Assembly (NCBI RefSeq): GCF_003075455.1
Contig: NZ_QDAE01000004.1
Location: 62,001-126,000, forward strand
Length of the DNA stretch: 64,000 nucleotides
Direction: 5' to 3'
Source of the DNA: Arthrobacter sp. Bz4
GTDB lineage: Bacteria; Actinomycetota; Actinomycetes; Actinomycetales; Micrococcaceae
Part shown: piece after piece, positions 25,394 to 34,607 of the stretch
Layout of the letters: each line of letters begins with the position of its first letter
Position numbering within the stretch: the first letter of the stretch is position 1
Translations under genes and position numbers: made by a program
The notes under the pieces: generated by a model
Told to the model about the DNA's origin: nothing
The model's input: only the letters and a program-made list of their open reading frames with translations
Database searches by the model: none

Positions 25394-28230
25394 GGGGGGA
25401 TCCTCGTTCTTTCCTCTAGTAGTTCAAGGATATGGCGATAGTCCTCCCCGGTGGCCCGGGTCATCCCCAGTTCGCAGGTGCGGTTGCACGAGGCGTGGGC
25501 CGAGGCGTTGAAGCCGGCAACATCGACGGCTTGCCGGCTCGTGGCGGACGCGGTGAGCTCGGGGTGAAGCATCCCGCGGTCACCGGCGAAGGCGCAGCAC
25601 CCCCACGTTTCAGGGACCAGCACTTCACTCGCGACGACGCCGGCCACCGCCTCCAGGGCCGGGTTCAGGCCCAGCCGCGTCGAGGAACAGGTGGGATGCA
25701 GCGCCAGCGACTCGAGCGGTTCGACGGCGCCCAGCAGGGGCAGCACCCGGTCGGCCACAAACTGCACTGCATCCAGCACCACCAGGGGTGGCCTGCCGGA
25801 CGACTCCAGTTCACGAGAGGCCTGTTCAAGCGCGCCGTTGAGCCCCTCCGTGCAGGAGGAGGCGTCGCAGACGATCGGGAGCTCGCCGTCGTGCGTGGCT
25901 TCCCGCAACGCTGCGACAGTCTTCGCCCGCATCGTCGCCTCACCGGCGGCCATGCCCTTCGACGACCACGGCGTCCCGCAGCACAGCCCGTCAATCCCAG
26001 CCGGTACCAGCAGTGAAAGCCCCGCGCGCTCGCAGAGCAACGCGAAACTCGTCTGTACTCCCGAACCGGTCCCGGCCGGGCCAAACATCGTCCCCACGCA
26101 GGCCGGAAAGTACACGGCGTCGGGTGCTGCGGTGGGGGTGGGCCGCGCCCGCCGGGCCCCACCTGACGGCAGCTCGGCAGAATACAGGGGCACCGAGTCG
26201 TGCCCCAGCACCGTCCGGGCCAGCCGGTTCGCCGGGACGACGACGGCGTCGGGAACCTTCGCTGCGGCGTCGAGTACCAGCCCACCGCCGCGCGTGACCA
26301 GGTTCCACCGGTGCGCTGCCCCGCCCCACGCCAGGTTCGCGGCTCGTCCGGCACCGTCGCGGCGCAGCCGTTTGACCAGTGACCCCGTGTTGATTTCCAC
26401 CGGGCACGCGGTCTGGCACATGCCGTCGACGGCGCAGGTCTGGACCGATTCGTAGTCGTAATCGTCCTCGAGCCGCGCCGCCAAGCCGGGGTCGCCGTCG
26501 AGCCGTGCCTGCTCGATGGCGCGCAGGGTCACGATGCGCTGGCGCGGGGTAAGGGTGATGTCCTTGCTGGGGCAGACCGGTTCGCAGAAGCCGCAGGAGA
26601 CGCAGCGGTCCACCTCGGGGGCCACCGGTGGCGCGGTCTTGATGTGGCGGAGGTGGGCCTCCGGGTCGTCGTCGAGGATGATTCCCGGGTTGAGCATGCC
26701 GGCCGGGTCGAACAACTGCTTGAGTTCACGCATGATCGAGTACAGCTCAGCGCCGTACTGCCGGCGGACGTACGGCGACATCATGCGGCCGGTGCCATGC
26801 TCGGCCTTCAGCGACCCGTTCTCGCCCAGCACCAGATCCACCATGTCCTCGGTAAATGCCCGGTACCGCTCCAGCTCGTCGGGGGCAGCGAACCGGTCGG
26901 TGAGCATGAAATGGATGTTGCCGTCCTTGGCATGCCCGAAAATCACGCTGTCGCTGTAACGGTGCTCGCCGAACAGCCTGGTCAGTTCGGTGCAGGTGCG
27001 CGCCAGCGCCGGGACGGGGACCACCACATCCTCCAGCAGGGCAGTGGTGCCCGGCGGTCTGGCCCCCGACACCGACGCGTAGAGGCCCTTGCGGAGTTGC
27101 CACAGGCTCGCCCGGGCCGCCGGGTCGGAGCTGAAACGGGCAGGTTCGCTCAACCCGAGACCTGCGAGCAGCGGCGGCTGGTCGCGTTGCAGGTCGTCGA
27201 GTTCAGCCGCCGACGACGCCGAATACTCCACCAGCAGCGCGCAGTGCTGCAGAATGTTGAGGCCGCGGACGACGTCGGGAGCCCCCGTCAGGGTCTGGCC
27301 CACCTTCAGGGAGACGGCGTCCATCAGCTCGGCGGTCGCCGCTCCCGAATCGACCAGGGTGGGCAGGGCTGCAGTCGCGGTTTCCAGGTCCGGGAACACC
27401 AGCAGGCCCGTCGCCGCGAACGCCGGGCGGGGAATGGTGCGGAACACCGCCTCGGCGATGAAGCCCAGGGTGCCCTCGCTGCCCACAATCAGGTGGGCCA
27501 GCATGTCGGCGGGGGTGTTGAAGTCGAGCAGGGAGTTCAGCCCGTACCCCATGGTGTTCTTCATGGAGAACTGGTGGCGCACCGTCCGCACGGACGCCGG
27601 GTTGTCCCGCAGCCGTGCGGATAAGCGCAGCAACCCGTCAAAAAGGTCAGGTTCCAGGGCCCGTAACCTGGGGTTCGCGTCGGCGGCCGCGGTGTCGACG
27701 ACGGTGCCGCTGGGCAACACCACCGTCACCGACTCAAGGGTCCGATAGGCGTTGTCAGTGGTGCCGCAGTTCATTCCTGACGAGTTGTTAGCCACCACCC
27801 CGCCGATGGTGCACGCCGCTTCGCTGGCGGGGTCCGGGCCGAACTTCCGCCCGTACCGGGCCAGCCGGGCGTTGAGTGCCCTCACAGTGACGCCCGGCTG
27901 AACCCGCACCCGGGCGCCGTCGTCGAGCACCTCGATCTCCCGGAAGTTCCTGCGTACGTCGACCAACACGCTGTCGGTGACAGCCTGCCCGCTGAGGCTG
28001 GTGCCTCCCGAGCGGAGGGTCAACGGAAGGCCCTGCGCGGCGCTGGCCCGCAGCAAGGCCCCCACCTCGGCAGCGTCGGAGGGCACCACCACCGCCTGGG
28101 GGATGAGCAGGAAGTGCGAGGCGTCGTGGGCGTTGGCGTGCAGGTCGATGGCGCGGGTCTTGACCTGCCCCGGGTCGGCGACTGCCGCGCGCAGGGCGTC
28201 GAGTATCTGCGGCGCCGGCCGGGTGCTCAG
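25384..28230 (-). CDS. YdiJ-like FAD and Fe-S dehydrogenase (2-hydroxyacid type), probable CTG start
   Basis: About 948 residues in three parts. An FAD-binding PCMH domain (RSGGTSLSGQAVTDSVLVD near 70) is followed by an FAD-oxidase C domain to about 470. A dicluster 4Fe-4S region follows (CVSCGFCEPVCPS about 540, CAVDGMCQTACPV about 598), then two CCG-type cysteine domains (CCGTPW, GCCAFAGDRG). This is the order of E. coli YdiJ, a D-2-hydroxyglutarate dehydrogenase, and of related D-lactate/glycolate dehydrogenases. The first conventional start, GTG 28092, cuts off conserved N-terminal sequence (TRAIDLHANAHDASHFLLIP). Extending upstream, the only start-like codon is CTG 28230, which overlaps the gldA stop as CTGA, with AAGGCG before it. 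Confidence 0.85.
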   Translation of the reverse strand: MSTRPAPQILDALRAAVADPGQVKTRAIDLHANAHDASHFLLIPQAVVVPSDAAEVGALLRASAAQGLPLTLRSGGTSLSGQAVTDSVLVDVRRNFREIEVLDDGARVRVQPGVTVRALNARLARYGRKFGPDPASEAACTIGGVVANNSSGMNCGTTDNAYRTLESVTVVLPSGTVVDTAAADANPRLRALEPDLFDGLLRLSARLRDNPASVRTVRHQFSMKNTMGYGLNSLLDFNTPADMLAHLIVGSEGTLGFIAEAVFRTIPRPAFAATGLLVFPDLETATAALPTLVDSGAATAELMDAVSLKVGQTLTGAPDVVRGLNILQHCALLVEYSASSAAELDDLQRDQPPLLAGLGLSEPARFSSDPAARASLWQLRKGLYASVSGARPPGTTALLEDVVVPVPALARTCTELTRLFGEHRYSDSVIFGHAKDGNIHFMLTDRFAAPDELERYRAFTEDMVDLVLGENGSLKAEHGTGRMMSPYVRRQYGAELYSIMRELKQLFDPAGMLNPGIILDDDPEAHLRHIKTAPPVAPEVDRCVSCGFCEPVCPSKDITLTPRQRIVTLRAIEQARLDGDPGLAARLEDDYDYESVQTCAVDGMCQTACPVEINTGSLVKRLRRDGAGRAANLAWGGAAHRWNLVTRGGGLVLDAAAKVPDAVVVPANRLARTVLGHDSVPLYSAELPSGGARRARPTPTAAPDAVYFPACVGTMFGPAGTGSGVQTSFALLCERAGLSLLVPAGIDGLCCGTPWSSKGMAAGEATMRAKTVAALREATHDGELPIVCDASSCTEGLNGALEQASRELESSGRPPLVVLDAVQFVADRVLPLLGAVEPLESLALHPTCSSTRLGLNPALEAVAGVVASEVLVPETWGCCAFAGDRGMLHPELTASATSRQAVDVAGFNASAHASCNRTCELGMTRATGEDYRHILELLEERTRIPPCD

Positions 28231-29378
28231 TGTTTCGCCTTGTACTGCACTGGTTCGGGCAGTCCCGCCTGGCGACGGATGCCAGCCGACAGCCGTTCGA
28301 TCGATTTCAGGGCGCTGGTGAGGTCGTCGACCCCCACGGGGAAGGGCATGTTGTGGATGGTCTCGCCGGGCACGGTTGCCGCTTCGGCTACCCGCCGCAG
28401 GTCCTCGTCATCGTCGGTGGACAGGCCTATCTCGGTCAGCGTGTTCGGCAGCCCCACCCGGGTGGTGAATTCGACGAAGTCCCGGATGTCGGCGCTGGGT
28501 GCGCCCTCGAGGACCAGTTGGGTGAGGGACCCAATGTTGACTTTCTGCCCGTGCGCCAGGCCGTGGGTCTGGTTGGCGGCGGTCAGCCCGTTGTGGATGG
28601 CGTGGGCGGCGGCCAGCCCGCCGGACTCGAACCCGAGCCCGGACAGCAGCGTGTTGGCCTCCACCACCTTTTCCAGGGCGGGGGTGACCACGTTGTCGCG
28701 GACGGCGTCGAGCGCCGGGAGCGCGTTTTCCCACAGCACGTCCCAGGACAGCCGGGCCAGGGCTGTGCCGGTCACGGTGGGCAGGCCACCGGCCATGGTG
28801 TTGGCGAAGGACTGGCTGGTGGCCCGGGCCTCCAGCCAGGTGGCGAGGGCGTCGCCCACTCCTGCGGCGAGGAACGACGCCGGCGCGTTGGCGACCAGCT
28901 GCGTGTCCACCAGCACCAGGTCCGGGTTGCGGGGGAAGAAGCGGTACTCCTCGAAGACGCCGTCGTCCGTGTAGATCACCGACAGGGCAGAGGTCGGTGC
29001 GTCGGTGGAGGCGACGGTGGGGACGGTGACCCAGCGGATCCCCGCCGCGAAGCCCGACGCTTTGACCGCGTCGATGGTGCTGCCGCCGCCCACTGCCACG
29101 ATCACGTCGGCCTGGTGCTCGGAGATCAGGGCGGTCAACCGGTTGACCTCGTTGGCGCTGGGGACCCCGCCGAACCCCACCCGGGTGGTCGGTAGGTTGG
29201 CTGCAGTCATGGAGGCTTCGACGTCGTGCGCTACGAAACCCCAGACCAGATCGTCCGCCACGATCAACGGCTTGCTGCCCAGCGGCGTGAGGAATTCGCC
29301 CACCCGGTGGATGGCGCCTTTGCCCTGGACGTACCGGGCCGGGCTGATCATGGTGCGGACCTGCATCGGACTACTCAT
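28227..29378 (-). CDS. gldA: Glycerol dehydrogenase (iron-containing ADH superfamily)
   Basis: 383 residues of the GldA branch of metal-dependent polyol dehydrogenases. The NAD-binding loop is VIVAVGGGSTIDAVKA. Metal ligands fall at Asp about 172 (AAGVGDALATWLEA), His about 258 (AAHAIHNGLT) and His about 275 (QTHGLAHGQKV), close to positions 171/254/271 in known enzymes. It oxidises glycerol or related vicinal diols to ketones such as dihydroxyacetone. ATG 29378 sits 6 nt after AAGGAG; the longer upstream frame lacks conservation. It is the first gene of an operon continuing into the FAD/Fe-S dehydrogenase and MBL hydrolase. Divergent from the ABM-IclR pair, it is a plausible IclR target. Confidence 0.92.
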   Translation of the reverse strand: MSSPMQVRTMISPARYVQGKGAIHRVGEFLTPLGSKPLIVADDLVWGFVAHDVEASMTAANLPTTRVGFGGVPSANEVNRLTALISEHQADVIVAVGGGSTIDAVKASGFAAGIRWVTVPTVASTDAPTSALSVIYTDDGVFEEYRFFPRNPDLVLVDTQLVANAPASFLAAGVGDALATWLEARATSQSFANTMAGGLPTVTGTALARLSWDVLWENALPALDAVRDNVVTPALEKVVEANTLLSGLGFESGGLAAAHAIHNGLTAANQTHGLAHGQKVNIGSLTQLVLEGAPSADIRDFVEFTTRVGLPNTLTEIGLSTDDDEDLRRVAEAATVPGETIHNMPFPVGVDDLTSALKSIERLSAGIRRQAGLPEPVQYKAKH

Positions 29379-29545
29379 CTCAATCTCCTTCGATAGAGGG
29401 TTGTTCCACTGCCAGCGTAGGCGTGCAACGCCTGACGGGCACCACGCATTCTCACAAGGCGAGAACCGAAGTTGGAGGCTGCGGTGATTAACGGCAGACT
29501 GCTGGAAACACGAGCCCCATCCCACGACCCAAAGGCAGGCCCGCA

Positions 29546-29866
29546 ATGATCTTCATCGTCGTCAAATTCAACGTCAAACCGGACTGGACCGACCGGTGGC
29601 TCGACCTCACCCGCCAATTCACCGAATCCACCCGCAACGAGCCGGGGAACCTGTGGTTCGACTGGTCGCGCAGCGTCGAGAACCCCAACGAGTTCGTCCT
29701 GGTCGAAGCGTTCCAGGACGACGCCGCCGGGGACCACGTCAACAGCGCCCACTTCCAGCAGGCGATGAAGGACATGCCGCAGGCACTCGTGGAGACCCCG
29801 CAGATCATCAGCGAGAAGATCGCCGCCGACGGTTGGGGTCGCATGGGTGAGCTGACCGTCGAGTAG
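29546..29866 (+). CDS. ABM-domain quinol monooxygenase-like protein
   Basis: A 106-residue single ABM (antibiotic biosynthesis monooxygenase) domain, a ferredoxin-like dimeric alpha-beta barrel. The pattern IFIVVKFNVKPDWTDRWLDL, NEPGNLWFDWSRS, FVLVEAFQDDAAGDHV and SAHFQQAMKDM is typical of YgiN-like quinol monooxygenases and LsrG-like isomerases. The reaction here is unknown. It is divergent from gldA and 37 bp upstream of an IclR gene, so it is probably co-transcribed with it. Confidence 0.85.
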   Translation: MIFIVVKFNVKPDWTDRWLDLTRQFTESTRNEPGNLWFDWSRSVENPNEFVLVEAFQDDAAGDHVNSAHFQQAMKDMPQALVETPQIISEKIAADGWGRMGELTVE

Positions 29867-29903
29867 GTTGCCCCTGACTTGACGGACCGGCGAAGATGGG
29901 GGC

Positions 29904-30698
29904 ATGGGACGCAACGATGCTCTTACCGGTATGGCTTCGGTGCAGAAGGCTTTTGCGCTGCTCGACGTCGTTGCCGCCGACGAGCGTGGACTGTCCGCCA
30001 AGGAAATTGCGGCAGCTTTGGACATGCCGCTCCCCAGTGTGTACCGGCTCCTGAAAACCCTGGTGGAATCACGGCATCTGGTTCATTTGAAGGATGAGAG
30101 CCGCTACGCCCTCGGCTACAAACTGCATGCCCTGGATGCGTCGCTGCACCGCCAGATCGGAACACCGTCGGCCGTTGCCAGGCTGGTACTCGAACTGCAT
30201 TCGAGGGGCGACGCCGCCGCCTACTATGCGGTGCACCGCGGCGATCACATTGTGGTGGCCCACGTGGTGGATTCCCCGACCCGGCGACGCATCACCCCCA
30301 TGGGCTTCGGCTTCAACGACGCCGCGCACGCCACCGCCTTCGGAAAGATCCTCCTCGCCGGGATGGACCCCACGCGGCGGCGGGCGTTCCTGACCAGGCA
30401 GGGGCTGCCCGCCATGACGTCCAATACCATCAGGACCCGCGACGACCTGGAGCGGGAACTGGAGAAGGTCAGCGCGGGTGGCATCGCCGTCGAGCGCGAA
30501 GAGTTCATGATCGGGTCATCCTGCCTGGGTGCGCCGGTGCGGAACGCGGCCGGGCAGATCGTGGGATCCGTTGCGGTTTCCCTCGACGCCGCGGACTTTG
30601 ATCGGCGGTCCGGGCAGATCGCCGTGCTGCTGCGTGACACGGCCGACAAGGTGGGCCGCGCGCTCCGGGCCACCTCGGTGTTACCGCAGCGTCAATAG
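29904..30698 (+). CDS. IclR-family transcriptional regulator
   Basis: 264 residues. An N-terminal winged helix (GLSAKEIAAALDMPLPSVYR with LLKTLVESRHL) is followed by an IclR effector domain. The effector domain includes HATAFGKILLAGMDP, GGIAVEREEF and GSSCLGAPVRNAAGQIVGSV. IclR proteins commonly control catabolic genes for small acids or aromatics and sense a pathway metabolite. The divergent gldA operon and the ABM gene upstream are the obvious candidate targets. ATG 29904 gives a normal N-terminus. Confidence 0.93.
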   Translation: MGRNDALTGMASVQKAFALLDVVAADERGLSAKEIAAALDMPLPSVYRLLKTLVESRHLVHLKDESRYALGYKLHALDASLHRQIGTPSAVARLVLELHSRGDAAAYYAVHRGDHIVVAHVVDSPTRRRITPMGFGFNDAAHATAFGKILLAGMDPTRRRAFLTRQGLPAMTSNTIRTRDDLERELEKVSAGGIAVEREEFMIGSSCLGAPVRNAAGQIVGSVAVSLDAADFDRRSGQIAVLLRDTADKVGRALRATSVLPQRQ

Positions 30699-30718
30699 AT
30701 TCTCGATAGCATCAAGCT

Positions 30719-31117
30719 ATGGAGAACCAGTCCCAGTTGTGGGGTGTCATCACTGAGGTGCTGACGTGGGTGGGGCTGGTACCGGGGATTCTGTTGATCC
30801 TGGTCGCCTGGATTATCCGTACCTCCCAACTCGGCTGGACCGCCACTGACGCAGTGGTTTTCGTCTCCGGGGAGGGCATCGGCTATCGCTGGCATGACCA
30901 GGAATACGAGATCCGGGAGACCCTGTTCTCTTTCAGGGAGGGCAAGGACCTGGTGCCGGGCACCGAATTTATCCTCTACTACAACCGGCGGGACCCTGAC
31001 GAGTACTCCCTGAGCGAACCGGTACCGCCAGCGCACTCGCTCAGGATCCTGGGCTGGGTCCTGACCGGGATTGGCGCGGCGGCCGCGGTGGTGGGGTTTG
31101 TGCTGATCTTCGTGTGA
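30719..31117 (+). CDS. Two-helix membrane protein, DUF3592-like
   Basis: 132 residues with a membrane helix at each end (about 10-30, ITEVLTWVGLVPGILLILVA, and about 108-130, LGWVLTGIGAAAAVVGFVLI). Between them is an extracytoplasmic or cytoplasmic strand-rich domain, including YRWHDQEYEIRETLFSF and FILYYNRRDPDEY. The layout resembles DUF3592 proteins, whose role is unknown. It is 20 bp after the iclR stop, so possibly on the same transcript, but no functional link is evident. Confidence 0.65.
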   Translation: MENQSQLWGVITEVLTWVGLVPGILLILVAWIIRTSQLGWTATDAVVFVSGEGIGYRWHDQEYEIRETLFSFREGKDLVPGTEFILYYNRRDPDEYSLSEPVPPAHSLRILGWVLTGIGAAAAVVGFVLIFV

Positions 31118-31184
31118 TGTGCCGAGGGTGGGTCCCGTGCCGGGGCCCGGGACCCCACCCGCCAGGTTTACAGGGCCGGCAGCT

Positions 31185-32783
31185 TTACAGGGCCGACGTC
31201 GCCAGCTGCTCCGCGATGTACTCCGCCTGCCGGATCGCCAGCGCCACGATGGTGAGGGTCGGGTTGGCTGCCGCGCCGGTGGTGAATTGCGAACCGTCCG
31301 ACACGAACAGGTTCTTCACGTCGTGGGTCTGACCCCACTGATTGACGACGCCGTCTTCCGGACGCTCGCTCATCCGCGCCGTTCCCATGTTGTGGGTCGC
31401 CGGGTACGGCGGGGTGTGGTGCGAGGACAACGCGCCCACCGCCTCGTAGAGCAGCGACGCCTGCTGGTAGCCGTGATTGCGCATCGCTGTGTCGTTGGGG
31501 TGGTCATCGAAATGCACATTCGGCACGGGCAGTCCCAGCCGGTCCGTCACACTGGTGTTCAACGTGACCCGGTTGGTTTCCTGCGGCATGTCCTCGCCGA
31601 CAATCCACAACCCGGCTGTGTTTTCGTAGTCGTCGAGCAGTGACGCGAAGTTCGGTCCCCAGGCTCCGGGGTCCGCGAAGCTGGCCAGGAACGCCGGGCC
31701 CAACGCGATGGTTTCCAGATAGTAGCCACCCGAGAAGCCGCGGTCCACGTCGTGCCGGGACTCGTCAGCCACTAGACCGGCCATCGTTTCCCCGCGGTAC
31801 ATGTGAACCGGTTTGTCGAACTTGGCGTACACCGAGCCGGTGGTGTGGCGCATGTAGTTGCGGCCCAGCTGGCCGGATGAATTGGCCAGCCCATCAGGGA
31901 ACAGGGGAGACCCAGAGAGCAGCAGCAGGCGCGGCGTCTCGATCGAGTTTCCAGCCACCGCCACGAGGCGGGCCTGCTGGCGTTGGAGGTTCCCGGCGTC
32001 GTCGATGTACATGACGCTGTCCACGGTGCCTTCGGGGGTGTGGGTGATTTGCACGGCGTGGCAGTTGGGGCGGAGGTCCAGTTTCCCCGTGCGCAGCGCC
32101 TTGGGGATTTCGGACACCAGAGTGGACCATTTGGACTTGTTCTTGTCGCCCTGGAAGTTGAAGCCGTCCTGGATAGAGGCGGGCCGGCCGTCATAGGGTT
32201 CGGCGTTGGTGCCGTACGGGCCGGTGGCGTAATGCCGGTAACCGATCCGCTCGGCGCCGGCCGCGAGCACCTTGTAGTTGTTGTTGGCGGGCAACGCCGG
32301 CCGGCCGTGGCGGTGGGTGCTGCCGATCTTCTGCTCGGCCTTGTCGTAATACGGTGCCAGGTCGTCGAGGGTGATGGGCCAGTCCAGCAGGTTGGCGCCG
32401 TCGATCCGCCCGTAGGTGCTGCGGGTCTTGAACTCGTGGGCCTTGAACCGCGGGGTGGCGCCGGACCAGTGGGTGGTGGTGCCGCCCACCGCCTTCACCA
32501 GCCAGGCGGGCAGGTTGGGGAAGTCGCGCGCAATCCGCCAGGTGCCCGACGTCGTCCGCGGGTCCAGCCAGGCCATCTGGTTGAACGATTCCCACTCGTG
32601 GTTGATGTACTCGTCGTGTTTGATGTGGCCGCCCGCTTCGAGGACCACCACCTTGATGCCCTTCGCGGTAAGTTCGTGGGCGAGGGTGCCGCCGCCCGCG
32701 CCGGAGCCGATAATGACGACCACCGAGTCGTCGTCCAGGTCGAAGTGTGCGCTGTCAGAGTGCTCAGCTGTCTCGTTGCTCAT
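31185..32783 (-). CDS. GMC-family oxidoreductase (gluconate/sorbitol dehydrogenase large-subunit type)
   Basis: A 532-residue FAD flavoprotein. The dinucleotide-binding motif VVVIIGSGAGGGTLAHEL is near residue 20; the C-terminal GMC domain carries HNMGTARMSERPEDGVVN and VSDGSQFTTGAAANPTLT. It resembles the catalytic subunit of membrane-bound gluconate 2-dehydrogenase and related polyol/aldose dehydrogenases, which pass electrons to a quinone. No signal peptide is visible. The upstream subunit 3 gene overlaps it by 4 nt (ATGA), strongly implying one complex. The usual third subunit, a multiheme cytochrome c, is absent from the window. Confidence 0.88.
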   Translation of the reverse strand: MSNETAEHSDSAHFDLDDDSVVVIIGSGAGGGTLAHELTAKGIKVVVLEAGGHIKHDEYINHEWESFNQMAWLDPRTTSGTWRIARDFPNLPAWLVKAVGGTTTHWSGATPRFKAHEFKTRSTYGRIDGANLLDWPITLDDLAPYYDKAEQKIGSTHRHGRPALPANNNYKVLAAGAERIGYRHYATGPYGTNAEPYDGRPASIQDGFNFQGDKNKSKWSTLVSEIPKALRTGKLDLRPNCHAVQITHTPEGTVDSVMYIDDAGNLQRQQARLVAVAGNSIETPRLLLLSGSPLFPDGLANSSGQLGRNYMRHTTGSVYAKFDKPVHMYRGETMAGLVADESRHDVDRGFSGGYYLETIALGPAFLASFADPGAWGPNFASLLDDYENTAGLWIVGEDMPQETNRVTLNTSVTDRLGLPVPNVHFDDHPNDTAMRNHGYQQASLLYEAVGALSSHHTPPYPATHNMGTARMSERPEDGVVNQWGQTHDVKNLFVSDGSQFTTGAAANPTLTIVALAIRQAEYIAEQLATSAL

Positions 32784-33382
32784 ATGGTCCGTCCTTCTTC
32801 AACTTTGTCCTGGCCCTTGAAGAGGTCCTCGACGGGCTCCTCGCCGGTGCTGTCTGCGGCGTCCCTGACCCGCTGCGGTGCCTGCTGCGCGATGTCGTAG
32901 CCGAGCGGCCCGATCTCGGTGAGCGGTTCGTCCGCCTCCTCGACCCGGGGGCTGGGAAGCCAGTCCAGATCATCGAATCCGCGGTGCAGGTAGCCGCCCT
33001 TGGAGAATGACTCGCCCTCGTAGCCGAAGACGTCCCAGACCTCGGGGTCGTCATAGAAGTTCAGGACGGTGGTCCGCCGGATGAAGCCGAAGAAGTCGAG
33101 GTCAGCGATGCGCTGCAGCACGGCGAGGGCGCGGTCATCGGAGAGGTCGAGGAAGTTCTCGCCGCCCTGCTGATTTAGCGTCAGCAGCCCCTGGGTCAGG
33201 GCCACCCTGAACCAGGTGGATTCGTTGGACTCGGCGATGATCTTGTCGGCCATCCGCTCGTACGGCCCGTCCGGGATCTTCGGGTGCGGGAACGCCACCC
33301 GGATAATCCGGACCAGGATCCGCCGGGCCTCCTGCGTGAGTTGAAGCTCATTGAGCGTCGAATACTTAGCGGGATACGCCAT
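32780..33382 (-). CDS. Gluconate 2-dehydrogenase subunit 3 family protein
   Basis: A 200-residue helical protein with the subunit 3 pattern: an N-terminal LTQEARRILVRIIRVAFPH, a central LSDDRALAVLQRIADLDFFG and VWDVFGYEGESFSKGGYLHR near the end. In known systems this subunit matures or anchors the GMC flavoprotein and may carry the Tat signal for both; I see no twin-arginine signal here, so the complex may be cytoplasmic. It overlaps the GMC gene by 4 nt and is separated by only 2 nt from the alcohol dehydrogenase stop upstream. The three genes form one operon. Confidence 0.85.
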   Translation of the reverse strand: MAYPAKYSTLNELQLTQEARRILVRIIRVAFPHPKIPDGPYERMADKIIAESNESTWFRVALTQGLLTLNQQGGENFLDLSDDRALAVLQRIADLDFFGFIRRTTVLNFYDDPEVWDVFGYEGESFSKGGYLHRGFDDLDWLPSPRVEEADEPLTEIGPLGYDIAQQAPQRVRDAADSTGEEPVEDLFKGQDKVEEGRTI

Positions 33383-33384
33383 TG

Positions 33385-34425
33385 TTATCTCCCTTGGGTG
33401 GTGAGGTTGGGGACGAGGATGCCACGGCCGACCAGCTTGCCGCTGTCCAGGTCATGCATCGCCTGGACAGCGTCTTCGAGGTCGTACGTCTGGGTGTGCA
33501 GGGTGACCTGGCCCTGTGCGGTGAGGGTCATGAGTTCCACGAGGTCGAGGTAGGTGCCCACGAGGTTTCCCACGATGTTGATCTCCCGGGAAATGATCTC
33601 GATGGTGTCGATATTCACTGCCCCGCCGTAACCGATCGTGTAGTAGCTGCCCCGATTGCGCAGCACGTTCAGGCCGAGCGCTTCGGTGCCGTGCTCGCCG
33701 ACGAAGTCGAAAACCACGTGCGCGCCGCCGCCGGTGATCTCGAGGAGCTTCCCGCCGTCGCCCGCCTGGGACAGGGTGTGGTCGGCGCCGAGCGCCGTCG
33801 CCAGCTCGAGCGCCTCCTCGGACGTGTCGACGACGGTGATCTGCGCCGAGGTAAGCGCCTTCAGGGACTGGATGCCGATGTGGCCCAGCCCGCCGCTTCC
33901 GATCACGACGGCGTGGGTTCCGGGGTGCAGCAGCGGTGCGGCTTTGCGGACCGCGTGATAGGCGGTGAGGCCGGCGTCGGCGAGGGCGGCGATGTCGGCG
34001 GGCCTGAGCGACGGGTCGAGTTTCACGACCGAGCGGGCGTTGGTCTTCATCATCTCGGCCATCCCGCCGTCGACGTTCAGGCCGGGGAAGGTGGAGTTTT
34101 CGCAGTGGGAGTCCTGGCCCTCGCGGCAGGCCAGGCACAGGCCGCAGGTGACGATGGGGTGCATGATCACGGTGTCGCCGGGCTGGACGTTGGTGACGGC
34201 GGAGCCCACCTCGCGGACCCACCCCGCGTTCTCGTGCCCGAGAATGTAGGGGAGTTTGGGGTGCTGGATGGCGTCCCATTGCCCCTCGATGACGTGCAGG
34301 TCGGTGCGGCACAGGCCCGCGGCGCCGATCTCGACGACGACGTCCCACGGACCGGTTGCCGTGGGTTCCGCCACGTCGTCGATCAGCGGGTCTTCCTGGT
34401 AGCGGTGTACCCGAACGGCTCTCAT
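33385..34425 (-). CDS. Zinc-dependent medium-chain alcohol dehydrogenase, NAD(P)-dependent
   Basis: 346 residues. The catalytic zinc Cys is in GLCRTDLHVIEG and the conserved GHENAGWV loop follows. Four structural-zinc cysteines occur in CGLCLACREGQDSHC, and the nucleotide-binding loop is GSGGLGHIGIQ. It oxidises primary or secondary alcohols or reduces aldehydes; the substrate is not predictable. ATG 34425 follows GAGGACC, and the longer frame reaching 34647 runs into repeat copy A and is not real. It is the first gene of the operon with the GMC dehydrogenase, so a stepwise alcohol or polyol oxidation is possible. Confidence 0.9.
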   Translation of the reverse strand: MRAVRVHRYQEDPLIDDVAEPTATGPWDVVVEIGAAGLCRTDLHVIEGQWDAIQHPKLPYILGHENAGWVREVGSAVTNVQPGDTVIMHPIVTCGLCLACREGQDSHCENSTFPGLNVDGGMAEMMKTNARSVVKLDPSLRPADIAALADAGLTAYHAVRKAAPLLHPGTHAVVIGSGGLGHIGIQSLKALTSAQITVVDTSEEALELATALGADHTLSQAGDGGKLLEITGGGAHVVFDFVGEHGTEALGLNVLRNRGSYYTIGYGGAVNIDTIEIISREINIVGNLVGTYLDLVELMTLTAQGQVTLHTQTYDLEDAVQAMHDLDSGKLVGRGILVPNLTTQGR

Positions 34426-34607
34426 GGTCCTCCTCGGCGATGACGTCCGCAGGCAGGTTCCGACGGACTTCCGTCGCTCTCCCAGCGGTGAACGAGTGCT
34501 CATGCCAGTGTGCCCGGCGTCACATCGATACGGAAGGGGGCTTATCGCGGGGTGAGAATCCCGCTGCCGCGCTGCGAAGGTTCCGGTTGGGGTGGGCTGA
34601 CGGCCCA

